Below are positions 24,710 to 32,660 of a stretch of 64,000 bases of DNA, piece after piece; the stretch's first letter is position 1; every line of letters begins with the position of its first letter. Under the pieces are notes generated by a model. It was given only the letters and a program-made list of their open reading frames with translations, was not told the origin of the DNA and did no database searches. The position numbers were made by a program, and so were the translations under genes. Location of the stretch: the NCBI RefSeq assembly GCF_016722765.1, contig NZ_JAEQND010000001.1:62001-126000 (forward strand), written 5' to 3'. Source of the DNA: Ramlibacter alkalitolerans. GTDB lineage: Bacteria; Pseudomonadota; Gammaproteobacteria; Burkholderiales; Burkholderiaceae_C.

Positions 24710-24742
24710 AACGCTTCGCTCTCCTTGCGAATCAGTCCCTGA

Positions 24743-27334
24743 TCACTTGAACACGATGTCGATCGCGGCCGTGCCGCCCAGCGAAGGCAGCGTCGAGAAC
24801 GCGCGGATGTGGGTCGGGGGCGAGGCCCAGATCGATGCACCGGCCTTCGGATTGAGCGCACCGGACACGCCCACCTTGTCGAGGCCCCAGTTGCCCAGGC
24901 CGTCGACGGGCGAGGTGCCGATCACGCAGGTCGGGTTGGTCGCGGTGCCGTTGCAGGGCAGCGCGGCGCCCTTGAGCAGGCCGTTCTCGTACACGATCGT
25001 GATGGTCTGGCCCTGGACGATGTTGTCGGTGCCGTCGATGGTCCAGCGGTTCTTGTTCTGCACGAACTGGTGCTTGCCGAAGGTGATGATCTCGCCGGGC
25101 GACACGGTGACCGTGCCGGTTGCCGTGTTGGCGGACAGCGCACCGGCCACGTCCGTCACCTGGTAGGTGAAGCTGAAGGCGCCGCTCGCCGCCGGCGTGT
25201 AGCTGATGACGCCGTTGACGGGCGTGGGCCGCCCACCGAGTTGCGTGGGCCAGGTGAGGACCACCGCGTCGCGCACGTCCCCGTTGCCGTCGGCGTCGGT
25301 GGAATTGGCCACCAGGTTCATGATGTTCTGCTTGCCCACCACGCCGCCCGAAGCGGTGTTGCCGGCCACCGGCGCATCGTTGACCGGCGTGATGTTGATC
25401 GTGGCCTGCGACTGGTTGGAGGCGACGCCGTTGACGGTGGCGGTGTAGATGACGCTGTCGGTGCCGTTGGCGTTCGCGTTCGGCGTGTAGCTCAGGATGC
25501 CATCCGCGCTCACCGTGGCCGTGCCGAGGCGGCCTTGCTGCACGGCGACGGTGACCGTGCCGAGGCCGCTGGCGACCACGTTGCGCAGCGTCGTGGACTG
25601 TCCGTTCAGCAGGATCGTGTCGTTGGCCAGCAGGTCCACGGTCACGCCCTGGCCGGCGGCGCAGGCGGCCGCGCCGCAGTCCTCGGCGACGGTCCCCGAA
25701 TCGGCGAAGGCGGTCGGCACGCCGAGCAGCGTGGTGGTGCCGGTGCTCGTGTCGGTGTCGCGGCGGCCGGTGCCGCCCTTGGTGGACACGACCTGGACGA
25801 CATTGGTCGGCGCCTGCAACCCGGTGACGGTGGCGGCATTGCCCACCAGTTCGAGGCCGGTGCCGGCGCCGATCCCGGCGGAAGTCCCGGGCGTGGTGGT
25901 CGCGGGCCCGTAGCCGGCCAGCGTCAGGACGGCGGTCGGGTCGCTCGACGTGGCGGTGACGCTCAGCGTGCCGTTGCTGGTGCCGTTGAAGCCGGCGGTC
26001 GCGACCGTCACTTCGTCGGTCAGGCGGCGCAGGTAGTACGCGGGCACGACCTGGCCGGCAGCATTCTTGGCGGTCTGGTCGACGATGCAGACATGGCTGG
26101 CCGGCACGCCGCCCGGCTGGCTCTGGCCCCAGTAGTCGGAGCCGGTGACCAGCATGTCGTGCGGCAGCGCGCCCGCCGGCGCGGTGTACGGGCCGTCGTT
26201 GATGGTCGTGGCGCCGGTGACGGGATCCACGGTGATCGCGCCGCCGCAGGGCTGGTCGTAGAACGCGAGGATCGGCTTGACGGCCGCGAGCGCCGTCTGG
26301 GCCGGGATGCGGGCCTGAACGGTGGGCGTGGCGGTGGTGAACACGTCGACGGCCGTCACCGTGCCGGTGCCGTCGGCCTTGTACACGGCACGGCCGTTGG
26401 CAACGTTGCCTTGCAGCGCGCCGCCCACCAGGCGTCCCATGAGGGAGAAGTTGGTCTCGCCGTCCAGGGTGTAGAACACCACGCCGCCGGCGTCGCTCGC
26501 CTCGATGCGGAAGGTGTTGTGGTTGCGCGCGGTCGTGGTGCCGTCGATGTTGCGCGCGATGAAGTCGGGCAGCGGGCTGCCGGTCACGGCGCCGATGCGC
26601 GCCGGGTCGGCGATGTACTTCCTGCCGGTGCCGGCGTCGGCGGTCGGTCCGGCGCCGAGGGCGACCATCTGGTCGTAGAACGGGTCGGTGCCGGCAGGCG
26701 CGGCCTTCAGGTCCGGCATGGGCGGCACTTCGGCGCCACCGGCCTGCGGGGAAGGAAGCAGGAACGGGCCGATCGGCGAGGCCAGGGTGCAATCGAAGTT
26801 GCCCTGGCAGCCGGCGCCGATGTCCAGCGTCTCGAAGATGCGTTCGCCGGCGGCCTGGTTCAGGTAGTTGGTTTCCGAGTACGGCGTGATGACGCGGTAG
26901 TTGCCCTCGAAAGGCACGCCCGTGGTCTGGATGCGCAGGCGGCCGAAGGTGATCTGGTCGCCGGGAACGGCGGGACCGTTGGCGAACGCGGCTTCCACCG
27001 CCAGCACCAGCTTGGCGGTGAAGTTGTTGCCGGCGTCGCTGAGCACGTTGTCGGCGGCGTAGTAGAAGTGTTCGTCGAAGAAGTTCCCCGGGAACGCTTC
27101 GGGGATGGTGACGTCGCCGGGCAGCAGCAGGCACCAGCCGCCATCGAGTTCGGCCTGGTTCTTCGGATCGCAGAATTCGACGGCGACGCCGGTCTTGTCC
27201 TGGTACCACGCCGGGAAACCGCCGACGGTGGGTGCGTTGTTCACGGGGCCTGCGCGCTCCAGCACGGCGTACGCCGGCAGGTTGGCGAGGGAAAGCAGCA
27301 CGGCGGCTGCCAGGAGATTGCGTCTTTGCTTCAC
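24743..27334 (-). CDS. Large secreted Ig-repeat protein A (863 aa)
   Basis: Starts at GTG 27334 (AGAGGT site upstream), giving a signal peptide NLLAAAVLLSLANLPAYA. The N-terminal ~230 residues match protein B (27656-30307): VGGFPAWYQDKTGVAVEFC, GGWCLLLPGDVTIPEAFPGN, FFDEHFYYAADNV. The middle contains cadherin/Ig-like segments (VNDAPVAGNTASG; FTYQVTDVAGALSANTATG). The C-terminus holds a shared ~100-residue domain (NKNRWTIDGTDNI, THIRAFSTLPSLGG) ending in Phe-Lys. Paired Cys suggest disulfides outside the cytoplasm. No LPXTG, autotransporter or T1SS nonapeptide repeats are seen. Location next to the type II secretion genes suggests a secreted or surface substrate. Function unknown. Confidence 0.85.
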   Translation of the reverse strand: MKQRRNLLAAAVLLSLANLPAYAVLERAGPVNNAPTVGGFPAWYQDKTGVAVEFCDPKNQAELDGGWCLLLPGDVTIPEAFPGNFFDEHFYYAADNVLSDAGNNFTAKLVLAVEAAFANGPAVPGDQITFGRLRIQTTGVPFEGNYRVITPYSETNYLNQAAGERIFETLDIGAGCQGNFDCTLASPIGPFLLPSPQAGGAEVPPMPDLKAAPAGTDPFYDQMVALGAGPTADAGTGRKYIADPARIGAVTGSPLPDFIARNIDGTTTARNHNTFRIEASDAGGVVFYTLDGETNFSLMGRLVGGALQGNVANGRAVYKADGTGTVTAVDVFTTATPTVQARIPAQTALAAVKPILAFYDQPCGGAITVDPVTGATTINDGPYTAPAGALPHDMLVTGSDYWGQSQPGGVPASHVCIVDQTAKNAAGQVVPAYYLRRLTDEVTVATAGFNGTSNGTLSVTATSSDPTAVLTLAGYGPATTTPGTSAGIGAGTGLELVGNAATVTGLQAPTNVVQVVSTKGGTGRRDTDTSTGTTTLLGVPTAFADSGTVAEDCGAAACAAGQGVTVDLLANDTILLNGQSTTLRNVVASGLGTVTVAVQQGRLGTATVSADGILSYTPNANANGTDSVIYTATVNGVASNQSQATINITPVNDAPVAGNTASGGVVGKQNIMNLVANSTDADGNGDVRDAVVLTWPTQLGGRPTPVNGVISYTPAASGAFSFTYQVTDVAGALSANTATGTVTVSPGEIITFGKHQFVQNKNRWTIDGTDNIVQGQTITIVYENGLLKGAALPCNGTATNPTCVIGTSPVDGLGNWGLDKVGVSGALNPKAGASIWASPPTHIRAFSTLPSLGGTAAIDIVFK

Positions 27335-27402
27335 GGGTGACCTCTGTAGTAGTACGGGGAACGAGGCCGTGCTGGAACTGCGACACGACTCACAGTTGGT
27401 TG

Positions 27403-27418
27403 TGCATTTCTTGGGCCC
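27403..27418 (-). promoter_or_regulatory. Candidate sigma-54 promoter of protein A
   Basis: Minus-strand GGGCCCAAGAAATGCA has GG and GC 12 bases apart and matches C4, C6 and TGCA of the -24/-12 consensus. It is a weaker match than the others. It lies 69 bp before GTG 27334. Confidence 0.35.
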
Positions 27419-27426
27419 CATGGAAT

Positions 27427-27460
27427 AAACAAAGGGCAGCGCCCTTGCGAGGCGCTGCCC
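27427..27460 (-). terminator. Terminator downstream of protein B
   Basis: On the minus strand, a 10-bp stem GGGCAGCGCC/GGCGCTGCCC with a 7-base loop is followed by TTTGTTT. It separates the two Ig-repeat genes, so protein A needs its own promoter. Confidence 0.75.
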
Positions 27461-27570
27461 GACGTACTACTTGTCTCTCGACTTTCGGCCGCTTGACGAT
27501 TGGAGGTTCCGGATGTCGTCGGCGGTGCGATCCGCCACATTCCCCGCAAAACCTCCAGTCGCAGCGTGCC

Positions 27571-27584
27571 GGGGGGTTTTCCCC
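27571..27584. promoter_or_regulatory. GGGG-N6-CCCC dyad upstream of protein A
   Basis: GGGGGGTTTTCCCC shares the TTTTCCCC half and the 14-bp layout of the element at 11661. It lies ~150 bp upstream of the -24/-12-like sequence at 27403. The gap 27335-27655 holds this, the terminator and the promoter candidate, but no gene. Confidence 0.4.
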
Positions 27585-27655
27585 GACACCGGGGGGAACC
27601 GCCCACGTGTGGGGACACGCGGACGGAACTCCCGGTCAAGCGGCTTTGCTTCTCC

Positions 27656-30307
27656 TTACTTGAAGAAGATGCCCGTGCTGGCGGTGCTGCCACCCAGGAC
27701 CGGCTTGCTGGAGAACGCCCGGATGTTGGTCGGACGGGTGCTCCAGAACGTGCCGCGCGGATCCTGCGAGCTGTTCGCCGAGATGATCTGGTCGAACAGG
27801 AAGGTTCCCGTGCCGTCCAGCGTGACGCGACCCACCACGCAGGCCGGGAGGTTCTCCGAACCGGCGACACCGCAGTTCTCACCCGTGCGGGCGATACCGT
27901 TGGTGTAGACGATCGAGATCTCCTGGCGGGCGCGGACGGTGTCCGTACCCTGCACGATCCAGCGGTTCTTGTTGATCGTGTACTGCGTGGAACCACCCTG
28001 GAAGGTGATCGACTCGCTAGCCACCGACGTGATGGTGCCGAGGGCCGTGTTGGCCGACTGCGCACCCGCGGCATCCTGCACCAGGAAGTTGAAGGAGAAG
28101 TTGCCCGTCGCCGCCGGCGTGAAGCTGATCACGCCGTTGACCGGGGTCGGCTGCGGGCCGAGTTCGGCGGGCCACGTCGTGAGCACCGCATCCTTGACGT
28201 CCGTCGCGCCGTCCGGATCGGTCGCGCCGAGCAGCAGGTTGATCGTGCCGGTCCGGCCCGCCACACCGTTGATGGTCTGGCTCGCGGCCACCGGGACGTC
28301 GTTCACCGCGTTGATCGTGACCGCCGCGACCGCCTGGTTGGAGGCCTGGCCGTCGACCGTGACGGTGTAGATGACGTTGTCGGTGCCGTTCGCGTTCGGG
28401 CTCGGGACATAGGTCATGAAGCCGTCGGCCGACACGGTGGCGGAGCCCAGGCGCGGGGCCTGCGCGCTGACCGTCACGGTTGCCAGGTTCTGCGCGACGA
28501 CGTCACGCAGGCTGGAGACCGTGCCGTTCAGCATCACGGTGTCGTTGGCCAGCAGGTCGATCGTCACGCCCTGGCCGACGGCGCAGGACGCGGCGGACGC
28601 CGGCGAGCAGTCCTCGTCGATCGAGGCGGAATCGTTGACGGCGCTCGGCGCACCCACCAGCTGGGCGACGCCATGGGCGGTGTCGACCTTGCGCAGCACG
28701 GAGCCACCCTTGCTGGAGACCACCTGCACCTGGGACGGCGGGGCCTTCAGGGCGATGATCTGCGCGGCGGTGCCGGCGAGCTCGAGGCCGGTGCCGGCGC
28801 CGACGCCGACGGACACGCCAGGCGAGCCGGCGGCCGCGGGGCCGTAGCCCGCCACCGACAGGACGGCGGTCGGGTCGCTGGAGACCGCGTTGACCGTCAG
28901 CGTGCCGTTCTCCGGACCGACGTAGTGGGCGGTGTTGATGATCACGTGGTCGGTGACCGGCACCAGGTAGTACGACGGCACGACCTGGCCCGCGGCGTTG
29001 CGCGAGCTCGTGTCCTCGACGCACACGTGGCTGGGCGGCAGGCCGCCGGGCGAGCTCTGGCCCCAGAAGTCCTTGCCGGTGTTCGCCAGGTTGTGCGGCG
29101 CGCCGGCGGGCGCGGTGTACGGGCCGGGGTTGACCTTCTCCGCGCCGGTCAGCGGGTCGACGGTGATGGCACCGCCGCAGGCCACGTCGTAGAACGAGAC
29201 CACGGGCGTGACGGCGGGGGAGATCGGCTGGCCGGGGATGCGGGCCACGACGGTCGGCGAAGCCTGCGTGAACACGTCCAGGTCGGTCACGTTGCCGCTG
29301 GCGTCCGCCTTGTAGGTGGAGCGCGTGCCCGTCAGGTTGCCCGGAATGCTGCCGGTCATCAGGCGGCCCTGCAGCGTGAAGTTCGTCGCGCCGTCCAGGA
29401 CCATCAGCAGGTCGCCGTTGCCGTCGGCCTGCGAGGCACGGACTTCCACGCGGAAGGTGTTGTGGTCCTGCGAGCGCGCCACGCCCTTGGTGTTGGCGGG
29501 GTTCTGGTTGTCGATGTCATACACCGTGATGGGGGCCAGCTGGCTGCCGGTGATCGGGCCCACGCGTGCCGGGTCGGCGATGTACTTCTTGCCCGTGCCG
29601 GGATCGCCCGTCGGCGCGGCGCCCTGGGCGACGGCGCTGTCGAAGAACGGGTCGGTTCCGGGTGCGGCCGTCAGCAGGTCGGGCATGGGCGGCACTTCGG
29701 CGCCGCCGGCGGTGGCCGAAGGCAGCAGCCACGGGCCGTTGGGGCCATCGAGGGAGCACAGGAAGTCGGCGCAGGCGATGCCGATGTCGTTGGTTTCGAA
29801 GATGCGCTCGCCGGCCACCTGGTTGGTGTAGGTGACGTCCTGGTACGGCGTGATCACGCGGTAGTCGCCGTCGAAGGGCAGGCGCGTCAGGAAGATGCGA
29901 TGGCGCTGGAACACACTTTGCTGGCCATCGGCGATGGGCACCGTGTTGAAGGCCGCTTCCTGGGCGATGACCAGGCGGGCGCGGAAGCCGGAGTTCGGCT
30001 CCAGCAGCACGTTGTCGGCGGCGAAGTAGAAGTGCTCGTCGAAGAAGGTCGTGGGGAAGTTCTCGGGAACGGTGGTGTCACCGGTCAGCAGCAGGCACCA
30101 GCCGCCATCCAGTTCCGCCTGCGTCGAGGGCGCGCAGAACTCCAGCGTGACGCCGGTCTTGTCCTGGAACCACGACGGGAAGCCGCCGACGGTGGGGGAC
30201 TTGTCGATCGGGCCCATGCGCTCGAGGACCGCGTAGGCGGGGGAGGCGGAGGCAGCTGCAATGGCAAGGACCACCGCCGCCGAAATCAGATTGCGCTTCG
30301 GTTTCAT
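27656..30307 (-). CDS. Large secreted Ig-repeat protein B (883 aa)
   Basis: A paralogue of protein A with a signal peptide (AAVVLAIAAASASPAYA). The N-terminal domain is conserved (VGGFPSWFQDKTGVTLEFC, GGWCLLLTGDTTVPENFPTT, FFDEHFYFAADNV). It contains EVPPMPDL and GTGKKYIADPARVG, both shared with protein A. Ig/cadherin-like segments follow (VNDVPVAASQTINGV; FNFLVQDAAGAQSANTALG), then the shared C-terminal domain (INKNRWIVQGTD; TNIRAFSSKPVLGG) ending Phe-Phe-Lys. It starts 91 bases after the SCO gene and is probably co-transcribed with it. Likely exported and anchored or released at the cell surface; the family is widespread but uncharacterised to my knowledge. Confidence 0.86.
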   Translation of the reverse strand: MKPKRNLISAAVVLAIAAASASPAYAVLERMGPIDKSPTVGGFPSWFQDKTGVTLEFCAPSTQAELDGGWCLLLTGDTTVPENFPTTFFDEHFYFAADNVLLEPNSGFRARLVIAQEAAFNTVPIADGQQSVFQRHRIFLTRLPFDGDYRVITPYQDVTYTNQVAGERIFETNDIGIACADFLCSLDGPNGPWLLPSATAGGAEVPPMPDLLTAAPGTDPFFDSAVAQGAAPTGDPGTGKKYIADPARVGPITGSQLAPITVYDIDNQNPANTKGVARSQDHNTFRVEVRASQADGNGDLLMVLDGATNFTLQGRLMTGSIPGNLTGTRSTYKADASGNVTDLDVFTQASPTVVARIPGQPISPAVTPVVSFYDVACGGAITVDPLTGAEKVNPGPYTAPAGAPHNLANTGKDFWGQSSPGGLPPSHVCVEDTSSRNAAGQVVPSYYLVPVTDHVIINTAHYVGPENGTLTVNAVSSDPTAVLSVAGYGPAAAGSPGVSVGVGAGTGLELAGTAAQIIALKAPPSQVQVVSSKGGSVLRKVDTAHGVAQLVGAPSAVNDSASIDEDCSPASAASCAVGQGVTIDLLANDTVMLNGTVSSLRDVVAQNLATVTVSAQAPRLGSATVSADGFMTYVPSPNANGTDNVIYTVTVDGQASNQAVAAVTINAVNDVPVAASQTINGVAGRTGTINLLLGATDPDGATDVKDAVLTTWPAELGPQPTPVNGVISFTPAATGNFSFNFLVQDAAGAQSANTALGTITSVASESITFQGGSTQYTINKNRWIVQGTDTVRARQEISIVYTNGIARTGENCGVAGSENLPACVVGRVTLDGTGTFLFDQIISANSSQDPRGTFWSTRPTNIRAFSSKPVLGGSTASTGIFFK

Positions 30308-30398
30308 GATTACTGTGTTTTCCTGTCAAGGGGATGGTGATCGCGAGCATTTACCGGCTTACGCTTGCCCACGTTCATGGTTCGTCGCTGGTACTGCA

Positions 30399-31127
30399 TC
30401 AACCAGGCTGAGCGACACAGCCAGGCTTCGCTCCTGCGGACACCGCCTGCGGCGCTGTCCCGGTGCACTGTTCGCGCCGCGCGCCGTCGTCGACGGAGTG
30501 CTGCACGGCGCGTTGCGCAGCAAGCAGTTCGTCGACCTTGGCCAACACCTGCTGCGGTTTGTCGATGTCATAGAGCCGGATCCAGCGACCGCTCTTCGCG
30601 TCGCCGACCAGGATCTGGCCCGGATGGTTCTCGGGCTTCGTGATGTGGATGCCGAAGGCCTGCAGCGCCTGGGCGACGTTGCTCACGTCGCCCGTGAGCC
30701 AGAGCCAGCCCGGCTTCGGGGAGAAGTGCTCGGCGTACTCCTTGAATCGCGCGGGCGTGTCGCGCACCGGGTCCCCCGTGAGCGACACCAGTCGCACCTT
30801 CTTCTCCAGCAGCGGCGCGAGGCTCTCCTGCAGCTGCGCGAAGGTGTGCGACACCATCGGGCAGATGTCGGTGCAGTTCGTGTAGACGAAGCTGACCACC
30901 ACGATCTTGCCGGCGAGCGTATCGCTCGCCAGGCGCAGCTTGCGGCCGTCCTGGTCCACGAGCACCGCGGCATCGGTGGGCCGCACCGGCTTGCCCGCAA
31001 CGGAGGCCGGCGGGGTGGTGGCGTGATGACCCTCGTGACCGTCGCCGTGCGACCAGGCCCGCGGCATGCAAAGGATCATCCCCAGCATCAGCCCGGTGCA
31101 CGCGAGAGTCTTGCTCCTGAAATTCAT
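30399..31127 (-). CDS. SCO1/SenC-family copper chaperone-like protein
   Basis: A 242-residue exported protein with a signal peptide (LACTGLMLGMILCMPRAWS) and a His-rich start of the mature chain (HGDGHEGHH). The SCO thioredoxin fold follows with CxxxC (TNCTDICPM) and a downstream His (ENHPGQILVGD). Start ATG 31127 has an AGGAG site 8 bases upstream. The long C-terminal tail carries extra Cys residues. It precedes Ig-repeat protein B in the same direction and has a good sigma-54-type promoter. Probable role: copper delivery or disulfide maintenance for the oxidase of the island. Confidence 0.88.
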   Translation of the reverse strand: MNFRSKTLACTGLMLGMILCMPRAWSHGDGHEGHHATTPPASVAGKPVRPTDAAVLVDQDGRKLRLASDTLAGKIVVVSFVYTNCTDICPMVSHTFAQLQESLAPLLEKKVRLVSLTGDPVRDTPARFKEYAEHFSPKPGWLWLTGDVSNVAQALQAFGIHITKPENHPGQILVGDAKSGRWIRLYDIDKPQQVLAKVDELLAAQRAVQHSVDDGARREQCTGTAPQAVSAGAKPGCVAQPG

Positions 31128-31183
31128 CACTGCTCCTCTTGTGACGCGACGCTGGAAACTCGGCGCGTATGTAACTCGTGTTA

Positions 31184-31199
31184 CGCAAAGAGCAGACCA
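31184..31199 (-). promoter_or_regulatory. Candidate sigma-54 promoter of the SCO/protein B unit
   Basis: Minus-strand TGGTCTGCTCTTTGCG: TGG and TTGC at the required spacing, with G at position 7. It lies 57 bp upstream of the SCO start codon. Confidence 0.55.
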
Positions 31200-31337
31200 A
31201 GAACCAAAGTGCCCACTCTTCCGGCACCTCGGAGGGCGGCAGGAGCGTTGCGGCGGCACCACGGTGCCGAAACCAATCTTTTGATCCACATCAAACACGA
31301 GGCCCGGACCGCTGGAACGCGGGCCGGGCCTGGAAAT

Positions 31338-31374
31338 GGGGAAAAGGGTGGGGAATGCGGGCGGGGGATTCCCC
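31338..31374. promoter_or_regulatory. GGGGAAAA and GGGGGATTCCCC elements
   Basis: The gene-free stretch 31128-31425 carries GGGGAAAA (31338-31345) and the dyad GGGGGATTCCCC (31363-31374) in a G-rich tract. Both share the half-site found at 11661 and 27571. They lie ~140-190 bp upstream of the -24/-12 sequence at 31184. Confidence 0.4.
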
Positions 31375-31425
31375 ATCAATGGGTGGGGGAGGAAACCCGT
31401 TCCCCCGAGACCCCCGGGGCTGGAG

Positions 31426-32064
31426 CTACTCCAGCCCGCTTTGCAGGTGGTGGTAGCGGGAGATGACGCGGGGCACGTACGCCTGGGTCTCGGCGTTGCG
31501 GGGGATGCCGCCTGCCCGCTCCACGTTGCCGGGGCCGGCGTTGTAGGCGGCCAGCGCCAGCGCGAGGTTGTTGCCGAAGCGCGCCAGCAGGTCCTTCAGG
31601 TAGCGGGCACCGCCATCCACGTTGGCCGCCGGGTCGTGGGGGTTCGCCACGTTCAGGGTCCGCGCCGTGCCGGGCATCAGTTGCATGAGCCCCATCGCGC
31701 CCTTCGGCGAAACCGCCTTGGGGTTGAAACCCGACTCGGTCTCGATCACGGCCTGCAGGAGGGCCTCGGGAAGGCCGTGGGTGCGCGCGGCGGCGCTGAC
31801 CACGGGGGCCAGGGCCTCGCGCCGCCTGGCGAGCGCCACGGGCCTGCCGGCGCGCGCCGCGGGGGCGGGCGCGGCGGCCGCGGGGGTGGGGACCTGCGTG
31901 GGCTCGGGCTCGAACGGGCCGTCCAGGTTGCTCAGGAGGACGCCCTCGGCGCCTTCGTCGGTCACCTGGATCGGGGCCTGCGCGGCCTGGGCGCCCAGCA
32001 CGCAACAACAGAGGGCGGCGGCGGCGCCGGCCCGCAGGCGCCAGGAAGGACGGAGATGCGACAT
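31426..32064 (-). CDS. Lytic transglycosylase (SLT family)
   Basis: A 212-residue exported protein with a signal peptide ([21 protein letters not shown]). A Pro/Ala-rich linker precedes a C-terminal SLT domain with the catalytic Glu in [10 protein letters not shown], then [18 protein letters not shown] and [13 protein letters not shown]. Such enzymes cut peptidoglycan glycan strands and often open the wall for trans-envelope secretion machines. It is divergent from gspG/gspF with 146 bases between, consistent with a role in assembling the atypical secretion system. ATG 32064 has GGAG upstream. Confidence 0.9.
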   Translation of the reverse strand: MSHLRPSWRLRAGAAAALCCCVLGAQAAQAPIQVTDEGAEGVLLSNLDGPFEPEPTQVPTPAAAAPAPAARAGRPVALARRREALAPVVSAAARTHGLPEALLQAVIETESGFNPKAVSPKGAMGLMQLMPGTARTLNVANPHDPAANVDGGARYLKDLLARFGNNLALALAAYNAGPGNVERAGGIPRNAETQAYVPRVISRYHHLQSGLE

Positions 32065-32159
32065 CGTGGGCTCCGGAGAGTGTGGATCCGGCTCTCGGAC
32101 CGGTAGACCTTTCCTTCGCAAGGACCACGCCAGCGCCGCCGCTGATTTCCCGCTATCGC

Positions 32160-32175
32160 GGGCACCAAATTTGCG
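32160..32175 (+). promoter_or_regulatory. Strong candidate sigma-54 promoter of gspG-gspF
   Basis: GGGCACCAAATTTGCG: GGCAC-N5-TTGC is an almost perfect -24/-12 element, 36 bp before the gspG start. It is the best such match noticed in the window. Confidence 0.68.
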
Positions 32176-32210
32176 ACAGAGTGTGTATCCATAACCGAGG
32201 GACTCTCTCC

Positions 32211-32645
32211 ATGCGACAACTTTCCACCCAGCAGCCACGTCGCGGCGTCGGGCGCGGCTTCACTCTCCTCGAACTGCTCGTCGTGCTGGTCGTGCTCGGC
32301 CTGCTGGTCAGCATCGTCGGCCCGCGGTATTTCAGCCAGCTCGGCAAATCCGAAGGCAAGGCGGCCCAGACCCAGATCGCCAGCATCGTCAAGGCGCTGG
32401 ACATGTACCGGATCGACCTGGGCAAGTACCCCAGCACCGAACAGGGCCTGGCCGCCCTGAGCGCGGCGCCCGCCAACGAGCCCCGCTGGCACGGCCCCTA
32501 CCTGGCCAAGGCCGTTCCGCCGGATCCCTGGGGCCGTGCCTATGTGTACAAGTCGCCCGGCGACACCGCGGAATTCGACCTGATGTCCTTCGGCAAGGAC
32601 GGCGCTCCCGGCGGCACCGAAGAAAACGCCGACATCTCCTACTGA
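32211..32645 (+). CDS. gspG: Major pseudopilin GspG
   Basis: A 144-residue type II secretion major pseudopilin. Prepilin motif: [20 protein letters not shown], with Glu at mature position 5. The GspG signature follows: [38 protein letters not shown] and a C-terminal calcium-site-like region ([17 protein letters not shown]). This is a canonical GspG, unlike the three pseudopilins at 22.4-24.0 kb. gspF follows 15 bases later. Confidence 0.95.
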   Translation: MRQLSTQQPRRGVGRGFTLLELLVVLVVLGLLVSIVGPRYFSQLGKSEGKAAQTQIASIVKALDMYRIDLGKYPSTEQGLAALSAAPANEPRWHGPYLAKAVPPDPWGRAYVYKSPGDTAEFDLMSFGKDGAPGGTEENADISY

Positions 32646-32660
32646 CACGGCGGATCGATC

